The notes beneath the pieces are model-generated. The model made no database searches and had not been told where the DNA came from. It was given only the letters and a program-made list of their open reading frames with translations. Made by a program: the position numbers and the translations under genes. Shown here piece by piece: positions 19,711-29,476 of a stretch of 64,000 nt of DNA. Location: assembly GCA_003367665.1 (NCBI GenBank), contig QKXI01000002.1:248001-312000 (forward strand), written 5' to 3'. Every line of letters starts with the position of its first letter. Within the stretch, counting starts at the first letter, position 1. This DNA comes from Leifsonia sp. ku-ls (lineage in GTDB: Bacteria; Actinomycetota; Actinomycetes; Actinomycetales; Microbacteriaceae).

Positions 19711-20559
19711 CTAGGCCGCCCCGAGCTGTCGGGAGAGTTCGCCCGCGGCCGCGGCCACGTAACGTCCGAGCGCATCGAGGCGCTCGCCGATGCGGGCCTT
19801 CGGCGCGCTCACGTTGATGGCCGCGATGATGCGGCCGTTGAGGTCGCGGATCGGTGCAGACGCCCCGACCACGCCGTGCTCCAACTCCTCGTCGAGGAGG
19901 GCGTAGCCGCGGGTGCGGATGCGTGCCAGCTCCTCGAGCAGGGACGGGAAGTCGCGAACGACCGCCTTGTCCTCGGGCGGCGCGCTGAGCACCGAGAAGC
20001 CGGACGCCGCCATGATCGGGTCGGCCGGGCCCACGATCGGCACGTCCTGCCCGTGCTCCGCGTACCAGCGTTCCAGCGAGGCCGTGTCCCAGTCGCTGAG
20101 GAGGACGCGGCCGGAGGGCGTCCGCCAGGCCGCCGTGGTGACCCCCTCCCAGCCGGTGGTGCGGAACTCGTGCGGGCTCAACTCGCTCAGGATGGTGAGC
20201 ACGTTCCCGCCGCGGAGCACGCACAGGTGTGTGGTCTCGCGGGTGGACTGCGCGATGCGCCGCAGCGACGCGCGCGACTCGGCGACCAGTCGGCTCTCCG
20301 TGGTGCGTGCCGCGAGCGAGAACAGCCGCGCGCCGAGCCGGTAGGTCAACGTCTCCTCGTCGCGTTCGAGCAGCCCGGCGTCGGCCAGGGTGGCGAGGGT
20401 TCGGGAGACGACGGCCTTGTCGCGGCCCGTCAGCTGGGCGATCCGCAGGACGCCGAGGCCGCGCTGCTGCATCGCCTCGGAGCCGCCCAGGAGCTCGAGG
20501 ATCTCGATGTCGCGGGCGAGCCCCGACGCGTTCCGGCGCGGCTCGGTGGCGGGAGTCAT
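19711..20559 (-). CDS. IclR-family transcriptional regulator
   Basis: This 282-residue protein has an N-terminal winged helix (LARDIEILELLGGSEAM, LRIAQLTGRDKAVVSRTLATLADAGLLERDEETLTYRLG) and a C-terminal IclR effector domain (THLCVLRGGNVLTILSEL, AAWRTPSGRVLLSDWD, GYALLDEELEHGVVGASAPIRDLNGRIIAAINVSAP). It is transcribed away from the ABC-Fae-dehydrogenase-kinase operon that begins at 20678 and is the obvious candidate to control it. IclR proteins usually respond to small carboxylic or aromatic metabolites, which suits a catabolic operon. Confidence 0.92.
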   Translation of the reverse strand: MTPATEPRRNASGLARDIEILELLGGSEAMQQRGLGVLRIAQLTGRDKAVVSRTLATLADAGLLERDEETLTYRLGARLFSLAARTTESRLVAESRASLRRIAQSTRETTHLCVLRGGNVLTILSELSPHEFRTTGWEGVTTAAWRTPSGRVLLSDWDTASLERWYAEHGQDVPIVGPADPIMAASGFSVLSAPPEDKAVVRDFPSLLEELARIRTRGYALLDEELEHGVVGASAPIRDLNGRIIAAINVSAPKARIGERLDALGRYVAAAAGELSRQLGAA

Positions 20560-20574
20560 GCGGTCACTCTAGGG

Positions 20575-20677
20575 ATCTTGTTGCCATATGCACAACCCCC
20601 ATTGGCGAAATGGCATCTCGGGGCTTTATGGTGAGCGGGTACCACCGAAGCCCCTCAACGAAGAGAAGGGACGATGC
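20575..20677. promoter_or_regulatory. Divergent promoter region of the IclR regulator and catabolic operon
   Basis: The gap is clearly less GC-rich than its surroundings. It contains TGCCAT at 20582-20587 and its inverted partner ATGGCA at 20610-20615, and a nearer pair CCATT and AATGG around 20599-20613. These could be IclR half-sites. A GAGAAGGGA ribosome site precedes the permease ATG at 20678. The operator call is a guess from symmetry only. Confidence 0.4.
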
Positions 20678-21346
20678 ATGAACGCAGGCTTCAGCTTCAG
20701 CTCGTTCGCCGAATTCCTCAGCGAACGCTGGAGCGACATCCTCGACCTGACCGGTCAGCATCTGGCCGTGGTCCTGATCTCGCTCCTGGTCGCCATGGCC
20801 GTCGGAGTGCTCATCGGCGTCGCGGTCTGGAATCGGCCGATCCCTCGCTCCACCGCGCTCACCGCGGCAGGCATCGCCATCACCATCCCGTCGCTGGCGC
20901 TGCTCGCGCTGCTCTCCCCGCTGCTGGGCCTGGGCTGGGGGCCGACCATCGTCGCTCTGGTCTTCTACTCGCTCCTCCCGATCATCCGCAACACGGTGGT
21001 CGGCCTGCGCGAGGTGCCGGCCGAGGTGGTCGAGTCCGCCCGCGGGATGGGCATGGGCCGCGGCCGGATCATGGTCACCACGCAGCTGCCCATCGCGTGG
21101 CCCGTCATCGTCACCGGGGTCCGCGTCGCCGCGCAGCTCACCATCGGCATCGCGGCCATCGCCGCGTACGTCGCCGGCCCCGGCCTCGGCCAGTACATCT
21201 TCAAGGGGCTGTCCTCCATCGGCTCCAAGAACGCCATCAACTACGCCGTCGCCGGCACCGTCGCGGTCATCGTGCTGGCGCTCCTGGTCGACGGCGCCTT
21301 CATCCTGATCGCCCGCTACACCACCTCGAGGGGACTCCGTGCCTGA
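20678..21346 (+). CDS. OpuC/ProW-type ABC transporter permease 1
   Basis: This 222-residue permease belongs to the quaternary-amine uptake group (OpuCB/OsmW-like). It has about five to six helices and the binding-protein-dependent permease signature PLLGLGWGPTIVALVFYSLLPIIRNTVVGLREVPAEVVESARGMGMGRG with the EAA-loop contact region. The following segment TTQLPIAWPVIVTGVRVAAQLTIGIAAIAAYVAGPGLGQYI is also typical. I start at ATG 20678, after GAGAAGGGA; an ATG four bases upstream is in another frame. It overlaps the ATPase gene by eight bases. Known members import glycine betaine, choline, carnitine or related compounds; the substrate here may differ. Confidence 0.92.
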   Translation: MNAGFSFSSFAEFLSERWSDILDLTGQHLAVVLISLLVAMAVGVLIGVAVWNRPIPRSTALTAAGIAITIPSLALLALLSPLLGLGWGPTIVALVFYSLLPIIRNTVVGLREVPAEVVESARGMGMGRGRIMVTTQLPIAWPVIVTGVRVAAQLTIGIAAIAAYVAGPGLGQYIFKGLSSIGSKNAINYAVAGTVAVIVLALLVDGAFILIARYTTSRGLRA

Positions 21347-22402
21347 GCTCACCAACACTCCGGGAACCGCCGAGATCACCAACACCGGCTTCCTGTCCGC
21401 CCTCTCCCGCCAGTCCGAAGGCGTCGCCATCGAGCTCGACCGGGTCACCAAGAGCTACCCGGGTCAGCCGGCGCCGGCCGTCGAGGACTTCTCGATGCGC
21501 GTCGAGCCGGGGGAGCTGGTCATGTTCGTCGGCCCGAGCGGCTGCGGCAAGACCACGACGATGAAGATGATCAACCGGCTGATCGAGCCGACCTCCGGCA
21601 GCATCCGCATCGACGGCAAGGACGTGCTCTCGCTCGACCCCAACCAGCTGCGCCGGCACGTCGGCTACGTCATCCAGCAGATCGGCCTCTTCCCGCACCG
21701 CACCATCGCGGAGAACATCGCGACGGTCCCGCGGATGCTGGGCTGGTCGAAGGACCGCATCGCCGAGCGCGTGGACGAGCTGCTGCGGACGGTGCAGCTC
21801 GACCCGGCGACGTTCGCGCGCCGGTACCCGCGGCAGCTCTCCGGCGGCCAGCAGCAGCGCGCCGGCGTCGCCCGGGCGCTGGCGGCCGACCCGCCCGTCA
21901 TGCTGATGGACGAGCCGTTCGGCGCGACGGACCCGATCACGCGCGAGCGGCTGCAGGCGGAGTTCCTGCGCCTGCAGGCCGAGATCGGCAAGACGATCAT
22001 CTTCGTCACGCACGACTTCGACGAGGCGGTGCGGCTCGGCGACCGCATCGCGGTGCTCAGCGAGCGCAGCCGGATCGAGCAGTTCGACACCCCGGCGAAC
22101 ATCCTGGCGAACCCGGCGAACGACTACGTCGCCTCGTTCATCGGGCAGGGCGCGGCGATCAAGCGCCTCTCGCTCATCCCGGTCACCGAGGCCCGGCTGT
22201 CGAACGCCGTCGCGGAGGGGGCTCCGCGGATCGAGGCCACGGCGACGCTGCGCGACGCCCTCGACCTGATCGTCCTCACCGGGAGCCCGTCGGTGACCGT
22301 CGTCGACGAGCGGGGCACCGCGGCGGGCGCACTCGACCACGCGGCCATCTCGGCCGTCCTCGGGTCGCCCGTGCCGGCAGCGCCGCAGGGAGGGGGCTCC
22401 CG

Positions 22403-22406
<4 letters not shown>
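21339..22406 (+). CDS. OpuCA/ProV-type ABC transporter ATP-binding protein
   Basis: This 355-residue ATPase has Walker A GPSGCGKTT, the Q-loop GYVIQQIGLFPHRTI, signature LSGGQQQRAGVARALAADPP, Walker B VMLMDEPFGATDP and the switch segment IIFVTHDFDEAVRLGDRI. The family phrase TSGSIRIDGKDV is present. After residue 265 there is a short region with a single CBS-like stretch (ATATLRDALDLIVLTGSPSVTVVDERG), whereas full OpuCA proteins carry two CBS domains. It starts at a GTG overlapping permease 1 and overlaps permease 2 by four bases. Confidence 0.93.
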
Positions 22407-24180
<1,774 letters not shown>

Positions 24181-24181
<1 letters not shown>

Positions 24182-24708
24182 TGACGGCGGAGCAGGACGC
24201 GCAGGCCGCGCTGCGCCTCGGCGAGAGCTTCGTCGGCGAGGGTGTCAACGCCGCCCACATCAACACCGTCGCCGGACCGCGCTCCGGGCCGGCGGGGGTG
24301 GCCTGGGCCACGGCGCTCGCCTCGCCGAGCGCCGGGCACGTGCCCTTCGTGGCGGTGCTGGCCCCCTCCCTCCCGGTCAAGCCCCTCACCCTGTTCGTCA
24401 CCAAGTCGGCTCCCGCCGGCGACGAGCACGGCACCCTGATCTGGGGGCCGGCGCAGGCGGGGGTCGCGGCCGGCGTGGCGGATGCCGTCGCCGAGGGCGT
24501 CGTGCCGCGCGAGACCGCCGACACCGACGTGATCATCGCCGCCGTCTGGGTGAACCCGGGCGCGGATGACGCGGACGCGGTGTACCGCAACAACCGCGCC
24601 GCCACCGCGAACGCCCTGCGCAACGGCGTCGCCGGGCTCCCGCAGCTCGACGACGTGCTGGCCGTCCGCGACCGCCCGGCGAACCCCTTCTACACCGCCC
24701 CCGCCTGA
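24181..24708 (+). CDS. Formaldehyde-activating enzyme (Fae) homologue
   Basis: This 175-residue protein aligns by eye along its whole length with Fae, which in methylotrophs condenses formaldehyde with tetrahydromethanopterin. Shared features are LGESFVGEGVNAAHINTVAGPR, including the catalytic histidine (H26), APSLPVKPLTLFVTKSAP, GPAQAGVAAGVADAVAEGVVP and the alternating C-terminal strand and helix. The second conserved histidine, in the Fae motif GPAQHGV, is alanine here (A93), and the loop after residue 76 differs. Its ATG overlaps the binding-protein stop, so it is translated as part of the operon. High-GC actinobacteria of this type are not known to make tetrahydromethanopterin, so the carrier may be different, or the protein may bind another aldehyde. 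Family call firm, reaction uncertain. Confidence 0.85.
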
Positions 24709-24753
24709 CCGCGGCGTCGGCGACCCGGCCCCCGGCCTCCAAGGAATAGGAAC

Positions 24754-25689
24754 ATGACAGCACAGAACACCACCGTCGGCTTCATCGGCCTCGGCAGCAT
24801 GGGCGGCGGGATGACCCGCAACCTGCAGAGCGCCGGCTTCCCCCTCGTCGTGACGGACCTGCGGCCGGAAGCCGCCGCCGAGCTGATCGCCGGCGGCGCC
24901 CGCTGGGCCGACTCCGCGGCCGAGGTCGCGGCGTCCTCCGACCTCGTCATCACGATGCTGCCGACGCCGCGCCACGTCGCGGACGCGGTCAGCGGACCCG
25001 GCGGCATCCTGGAGGGGATCGCCGACGGCGGCACGTGGATCGACATGTCGACCTCGGTGCCGGAGGTGGCGAACGCCGTCCGGGCGGCGAACGCCGACCG
25101 CGGCCTGCACATCCTGGACGCCCCGGTCAGCGGGATGTCGGTGGGCGCCGCCAACGGCACCCTGCAGATCTTCGTCGGCGGCGACGCGGAGGACGTCGAG
25201 CGCCTGCGCCCGGTGTTCGAGGCGATGGGCGATCCGGAGCGGATCCTGCACGTCGGAGGCCACGGCGCCGGCTACGCGGTCAAGCTCATGATCAACCAGC
25301 TCTGGTTCTCGCACCTGGTGGCCACCGCCGAGGTGCTCGCGGTCGGCGTGAAGGCGGGCGTGGACCTGGGCGTGCTGCGCGACTCCCTGGTCGCGAGCCC
25401 CGCGAACAGCAACTTCGTGCAGAACGACGTGCTCTCCATCCTGGAGAACGGCGACTACGACGAGGGCTTCGCCCTCGCCCTCGCCTGCAAGGACCTGGGC
25501 CTCTCGATCGACCTCGCCCGCTCGGTCGGCGTTCCGGTCGAGCTCTCCTCGCTGGTCGACCAGGTCTTCCGCCGCGGGCGCGCGCAGTACGGCGACCGGG
25601 CGGGCGAGATGGCGCCGTTCAAGCTGTACGAGGACCTCATCGGCACGCCGCTGCGGCTCGCCGGTGTGCGTGAGGGGGTCGCCCGATGA
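24754..25689 (+). CDS. NAD(P)-dependent 3-hydroxyisobutyrate dehydrogenase-like oxidoreductase
   Basis: This 311-residue protein is a beta-hydroxyacid dehydrogenase. The N-terminal Rossmann motif is VGFIGLGSMGGGMTRNL, the substrate loop is DAPVSGMSVGAANGTL and the catalytic lysine is K177 in AVKLMINQLW. The C-terminal helical domain includes ENGDYDEGFALALACKDLGLSIDLA. Members oxidise 3-hydroxyisobutyrate, tartronate semialdehyde, 2-(hydroxymethyl)glutarate and similar compounds; the precise substrate is not predictable. It lies 45 bases after the Fae gene and overlaps the aldehyde dehydrogenase gene by four bases, so its product or substrate is probably an aldehyde handled next door. Confidence 0.9.
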   Translation: MTAQNTTVGFIGLGSMGGGMTRNLQSAGFPLVVTDLRPEAAAELIAGGARWADSAAEVAASSDLVITMLPTPRHVADAVSGPGGILEGIADGGTWIDMSTSVPEVANAVRAANADRGLHILDAPVSGMSVGAANGTLQIFVGGDAEDVERLRPVFEAMGDPERILHVGGHGAGYAVKLMINQLWFSHLVATAEVLAVGVKAGVDLGVLRDSLVASPANSNFVQNDVLSILENGDYDEGFALALACKDLGLSIDLARSVGVPVELSSLVDQVFRRGRAQYGDRAGEMAPFKLYEDLIGTPLRLAGVREGVAR

Positions 25690-27164
25690 CCGCGGAGCAC
25701 GAGCTGCTCGACCGCATCCCGACCGGCCTGTACTTGGGCGGCCGGTGGCAGGACTCCGCCTCCGGCGCCCGGTTCGACGTGGTCGACCCGTCCACCGAGC
25801 AGGTGCTCGCCCGGGTCGCCGACGCGACGCCGGAGGACGGGGACGCGGCGCTCGCCGCCGCCGACGCCGCTCAGCGCGACTGGGCCGCCACCGCTCCGCG
25901 CGAGCGGGCGGAGATCCTGCGCCGCGCCTTCGAGCTGGTCACCGCCCGCGCCGATGACTTCGCGCTCGCGATGACCCTGGAGATGGGCAAGCCGCTCGCC
26001 GAGGCCCGCGGCGAGGTCGCCTACGGGGCGGAGTTCCTGCGCTGGTTCTCGGAGGAGGCCGTGCGCGTCTCCGGGCGCTACGCCACCGCGCCGGACGGCG
26101 CCAACCGCCTGCTCGTGGTGAGACGGCCGGTCGGGCCGTCCCTCTTCATCACGCCGTGGAACTTCCCGCTGGCCATGGCGACGCGCAAGATCGCCCCGGC
26201 GATCGCGGCGGGGTGCACGATGGTGCTGAAGCCCGCCGCGCTGACCCCGCTGACGGCGCTGCTCCTGACCAGCGTGCTGGAGGAGGCGGGACTCCCCGCC
26301 GGTGTGCTCAACGTCATCCCGACCACGCGGGCCGGGGCGGTGACCGGGCCGCTGATCCGCGACCCGCGCCTGCGCAAGCTGTCGTTCACCGGCTCGACCG
26401 AGGTCGGACGACGGCTCATCGCGGACTCCGCCCACCAGGTGCTGCGCGTCTCGATGGAGCTCGGCGGCAACGCGCCGTTCGTCGTCTTCGAGGACGCGGA
26501 CATCCCCGCCGCCGTCGACGGCGCCGTGCTCGCCAAGATGCGCAACGGTGGCGAGGCCTGCGTCGCCGCCAACCGCTTCCTCGTTCACGAGTCGGTGGCC
26601 GCCGAGTTCACCGCGGCCTTCGCCCAGCGCATCGCCGGCTTCCGGGTCGGACGCGGCACGGACCAGGGCGTCACCATGGGTCCGCTGGTGGACGCCGCCA
26701 CGCGGGACAAGGTGGAGGCACTGGTGCAGAGCGCCCTCGCCGACGGGGCCACGGTCGCCGTCGGGGGATCGCGCGTGAGCGGCGCCGGCTACTTCTACCA
26801 GCCGACGGTGCTGACCGACGTTCCGGCCGGCGCGCGCATCCTCGACGAGGAGATCTTCGGCCCGGTCGCGCCGATCACCACCTTCCGCACCGAGGAGGAG
26901 GCGATCCGCCTGGCCAACGCGACCGAGTTCGGCCTGGTCGCCTTCGTCTACACGCAGGATCTGAACCGCGCCCTGCGCCTGGCGGAGGAGTTCGACACCG
27001 GGATGCTCGGCGTCAACGCGGGCGTCGTCTCCAACCCCGCCGCCCCCTTCGGCGGCGTGAAGCAGTCCGGTCTCGGCCGCGAGGGCGGCTTCGAGGGGAT
27101 CGAGGAGTACCTGGAGACCCGTTACGTGGGCATCGCCGACCCGTTCGCGGCACGGAAGGGCTGA
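25686..27164 (+). CDS. NAD(P)+-dependent aldehyde dehydrogenase (GabD-like)
   Basis: This 492-residue protein oxidises an aldehyde to the acid. The general base E258 is in SMELGGNAPFVVFEDAD and the nucleophile C292 in NGGEACVAANRFLVHESV. The cofactor-binding segment FITPWNFPLAMATRKIAPAIAAGCTMVLKPA and the FTGSTEVGRRL stretch are standard. Overall it looks most like succinate- or glutarate-semialdehyde dehydrogenases (VASPANSNF-type neighbours aside), with the C-terminal GGVKQSGLGREGGFEGIEEYLETRY. It is coupled to genes on both sides by an overlap and a 3-base gap. Confidence 0.93.
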   Translation: MTAEHELLDRIPTGLYLGGRWQDSASGARFDVVDPSTEQVLARVADATPEDGDAALAAADAAQRDWAATAPRERAEILRRAFELVTARADDFALAMTLEMGKPLAEARGEVAYGAEFLRWFSEEAVRVSGRYATAPDGANRLLVVRRPVGPSLFITPWNFPLAMATRKIAPAIAAGCTMVLKPAALTPLTALLLTSVLEEAGLPAGVLNVIPTTRAGAVTGPLIRDPRLRKLSFTGSTEVGRRLIADSAHQVLRVSMELGGNAPFVVFEDADIPAAVDGAVLAKMRNGGEACVAANRFLVHESVAAEFTAAFAQRIAGFRVGRGTDQGVTMGPLVDAATRDKVEALVQSALADGATVAVGGSRVSGAGYFYQPTVLTDVPAGARILDEEIFGPVAPITTFRTEEEAIRLANATEFGLVAFVYTQDLNRALRLAEEFDTGMLGVNAGVVSNPAAPFGGVKQSGLGREGGFEGIEEYLETRYVGIADPFAARKG

Positions 27165-27167
27165 CGC

Positions 27168-27944
27168 ATGGAGATCACCGATTTCAGCACCGCGCTGTTC
27201 TCGCTCGAGGGCAAGCGCGCGATGGTCACCGGGGGCAACGGCGGGCTCGGTCGGGCGTTCACCGTCGCGCTGGCCGCGGCGGGCGCCGACGTCTTCGTGC
27301 CCAGCCTCGCCGACGACGACGGCACCACCGCCCGTCTGGTGGAGGAGCATGGACGACGCTACGCCTTCGCCGCCGCCGACATCACCGAGCGCGGGGTGCC
27401 GCAGCGCATGGTCGACCGCTGCGTCGCCGAGCTGGGCGGCCTCGACATCCTGGTCAACTCGGCCGGGATCAACCTGCTCGACGACGTGCTCGCGTTCGAC
27501 CGCGACAAGTGGGACCCGATGCTCGCCGTGAACCTGACCGCGGCCTTCGACTTCGCCCACGCCGCCGCGGCGGCGATGGTCCCGCAGCGCTCCGGCAAGA
27601 TCGTCAACATCGCCTCGCTGTTCTCGTTCCTGGGCGGGAAGCAGTCGCCGGCCTACGCCGCGTCGAAGGCCGGGATCGTCGGCTTCACCAAGGCGTACGC
27701 CGACGAGCTGGGGGAGTACGGCATCCAGGTGAACGCCATCGCGCCCGGCTACTTCGCCACCGCGCTGACCGAGCGCACCCGCTCCGACCAGACCGCCAAC
27801 GCCCGGATCGTCGACCACGTGCCCGCGGGACGCTGGGGCGACCCGGCCGACCTCATGGGCGCGCTGGTGTTCCTCGCCAGCCGCGCCTCCGACTACGTCA
27901 CCGGCCACACGCTCGTCGTCGACGGCGGCTACCTGCTCCGCTGA
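27168..27944 (+). CDS. SDR-family oxidoreductase (KduD-like)
   Basis: This 258-residue classical short-chain dehydrogenase has the NAD-binding glycine motif TGGNGGLGRAF, NSAGIN, and the catalytic S150, Y163 and K167 (IASLFSF, YAASKAG). The C-terminal half (IAPGYFATALTE, DYVTGHTLVVDGGYLLR) is standard. By eye it is closest to 2-deoxy-D-gluconate/2-keto-3-deoxygluconate dehydrogenases and polyol dehydrogenases, which hints at a sugar acid or polyol substrate. It starts three bases after the aldehyde dehydrogenase stop. Confidence 0.9.
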   Translation: MEITDFSTALFSLEGKRAMVTGGNGGLGRAFTVALAAAGADVFVPSLADDDGTTARLVEEHGRRYAFAAADITERGVPQRMVDRCVAELGGLDILVNSAGINLLDDVLAFDRDKWDPMLAVNLTAAFDFAHAAAAAMVPQRSGKIVNIASLFSFLGGKQSPAYAASKAGIVGFTKAYADELGEYGIQVNAIAPGYFATALTERTRSDQTANARIVDHVPAGRWGDPADLMGALVFLASRASDYVTGHTLVVDGGYLLR

Positions 27945-27955
27945 CCTCCCGCCTC

Positions 27956-27982
27956 CACCGACACCGACACCGACACCGACAC
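27956..27982. repeat. Hexanucleotide tandem repeat (CACCGA)4
   Basis: Four perfect copies of CACCGA and a partial fifth lie between the SDR stop and the ribosome site of the FAD oxidase gene. The array is short, but it sits in the translation-initiation region, so copy-number change would move the ribosome site relative to the upstream stop. Confidence 0.75.
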
Positions 27983-27997
27983 GCAAGGAACCGACCC

Positions 27998-29476
27998 ATG
28001 CCCGCATCCCGCTCCGCCCTCTCGCGCGACCAGATCGCCGAGCGGCTCGTCCAGCTGCTCGGCGCCGACCAGGTCGACACCGACGACGCCGCCCTCCGCG
28101 AGGCCAGCGTCGACCGGTTCAAGAAGTACACGGCCGTGCACGGCATCTTCGACGGCCCCTTCCCGGCCGCCATCGCCTACCCGCGCTCCACCGAGGAGGT
28201 CGCCGCCGTGCTGCGCTTCGCGGACGCGAACCTCGTCGCCGTGGTCCCGCGCACCGGGCGCACGGCGACCGAGGGCGGCCTCGAGACCGTCGTCGCCGAC
28301 TCCATCGTGCTCGACGGCTCCCGGATGGACGCGGTGCTCGACGTGAACGAGACCGACATGATGGTGACCGTGCAGTGCGGCGTGCCGCTGCAGCGGCTCG
28401 AGGACGAGCTCCGGGAGCGCGGGCTGACCACCGGCCACTCGCCGCAGTCCAAGCCGCTCGCGCAGTACGGCGGCCTCACCGCCACACGCTCCATCGGCCA
28501 GTTCTCGACGCTGTACGGCGGCATCGAGGACATGGTGGTGGGCCTGGAGGCGGTGCTCGCCGACGGGACCGTGACCCGCATCAAGAACGTGCCGCGGCGT
28601 GCGGCCGGGCCGGACATCCGGCACCTGGCGATCGGCAACGAGGGCGCGCTCTTCTTCATCACCGAGGTGACGATCAAGCTCTTCCGCTTCCAGCCGGAGA
28701 ACTACCGCTTCTTCGGCTTCCTCGTCGACGACTTCGCCGCGGGGGTGGACGCGCTGCGCGAGCTGATCACGCAGGGCTACCGGCCCTCGATCTGCCGCCT
28801 GTACTCGCCGGAGGACGCGCGCCAGCACTTCGCCGACGTGTACGACGGCAGGAACGTGGTGGTGCTCGTCGCCGAGGGCCCGCAGCGGATCGCCGACGCC
28901 ACGGCGGAAGCCATCGAGGAGCTGTTCCCGGAGCCCGTGTTCACCCGGCTGGACGAGCAGCGCATCCGCTCGTGGTTCGACAACCTCAACTGGGGTCAGG
29001 ACAAGATCGACGCCGAGAAGCGGCAGATGCTGGAGACGCGCCACCTGGGATACACCACCGAGGTGTCGGTGGACTGGTCGCGCGTGAACGCGCTGTACAC
29101 CGCGGTGATGGAGCGCATCCGCACCACGTTCGACCGCGCCGGCGACCTCACCATGCTGGGGGCGCACTCCTCGCACAGCTACCAGACCGGCACCAACCTG
29201 TACTTCGTGTACGACTACGAGATCCGTTGCGAGCCGCGCGAGGAGATCGAGGTGTACCACAAGCCGCTCAATGCCATCATCGTGGAGGAGGCGTTGCGGC
29301 TGGGAGGTTCGATGGTCCACCACCACGGCATCGGCAAGTACCGCACCGACTGGACGGCCGAGGAGCACGGCTCCGCGTACGAGCTTCTCGTGCGCCTGAA
29401 GGCCGCGCTCGACCCGAACGGCATCATGAACCCGGGCACCATCCTGCCCCTGCCCGCGGAGGGCGCACCGGCGTGA
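27998..29476 (+). CDS. FAD-binding oxidase, VAO/PCMH type (alkyl-DHAP synthase-like)
   Basis: This 492-residue protein has an N-terminal PCMH FAD domain (FPAAIAYPRSTEEVAAVLRFADANLVAVVPRTGRT, VQCGVPLQRLEDELRERGLTTGHSPQSKPLAQYGGLTATRSIGQFSTLYGGIEDMVVGLEAVLADG) and a FAD-linked oxidase C-terminal domain. The segment GGSMVHHHGIGKYRTDW matches the histidine-rich loop of alkylglycerone-phosphate synthases and related D-2-hydroxyacid dehydrogenases. It ends with KAALDPNGIMNPGTILPL. Substrate is unknown; a 2-hydroxyacid or polyol phosphate is plausible. The ATG has AAGGAA before it, and the end overlaps the kinase gene by four bases. Confidence 0.9.
   Translation: MPASRSALSRDQIAERLVQLLGADQVDTDDAALREASVDRFKKYTAVHGIFDGPFPAAIAYPRSTEEVAAVLRFADANLVAVVPRTGRTATEGGLETVVADSIVLDGSRMDAVLDVNETDMMVTVQCGVPLQRLEDELRERGLTTGHSPQSKPLAQYGGLTATRSIGQFSTLYGGIEDMVVGLEAVLADGTVTRIKNVPRRAAGPDIRHLAIGNEGALFFITEVTIKLFRFQPENYRFFGFLVDDFAAGVDALRELITQGYRPSICRLYSPEDARQHFADVYDGRNVVVLVAEGPQRIADATAEAIEELFPEPVFTRLDEQRIRSWFDNLNWGQDKIDAEKRQMLETRHLGYTTEVSVDWSRVNALYTAVMERIRTTFDRAGDLTMLGAHSSHSYQTGTNLYFVYDYEIRCEPREEIEVYHKPLNAIIVEEALRLGGSMVHHHGIGKYRTDWTAEEHGSAYELLVRLKAALDPNGIMNPGTILPLPAEGAPA

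Noticed and set aside
27122-27328. Open frames on the minus strand within the SDR and aldehyde dehydrogenase genes
   Set aside because: They lie inside strongly supported genes, lack ribosome sites and have no recognisable domains.
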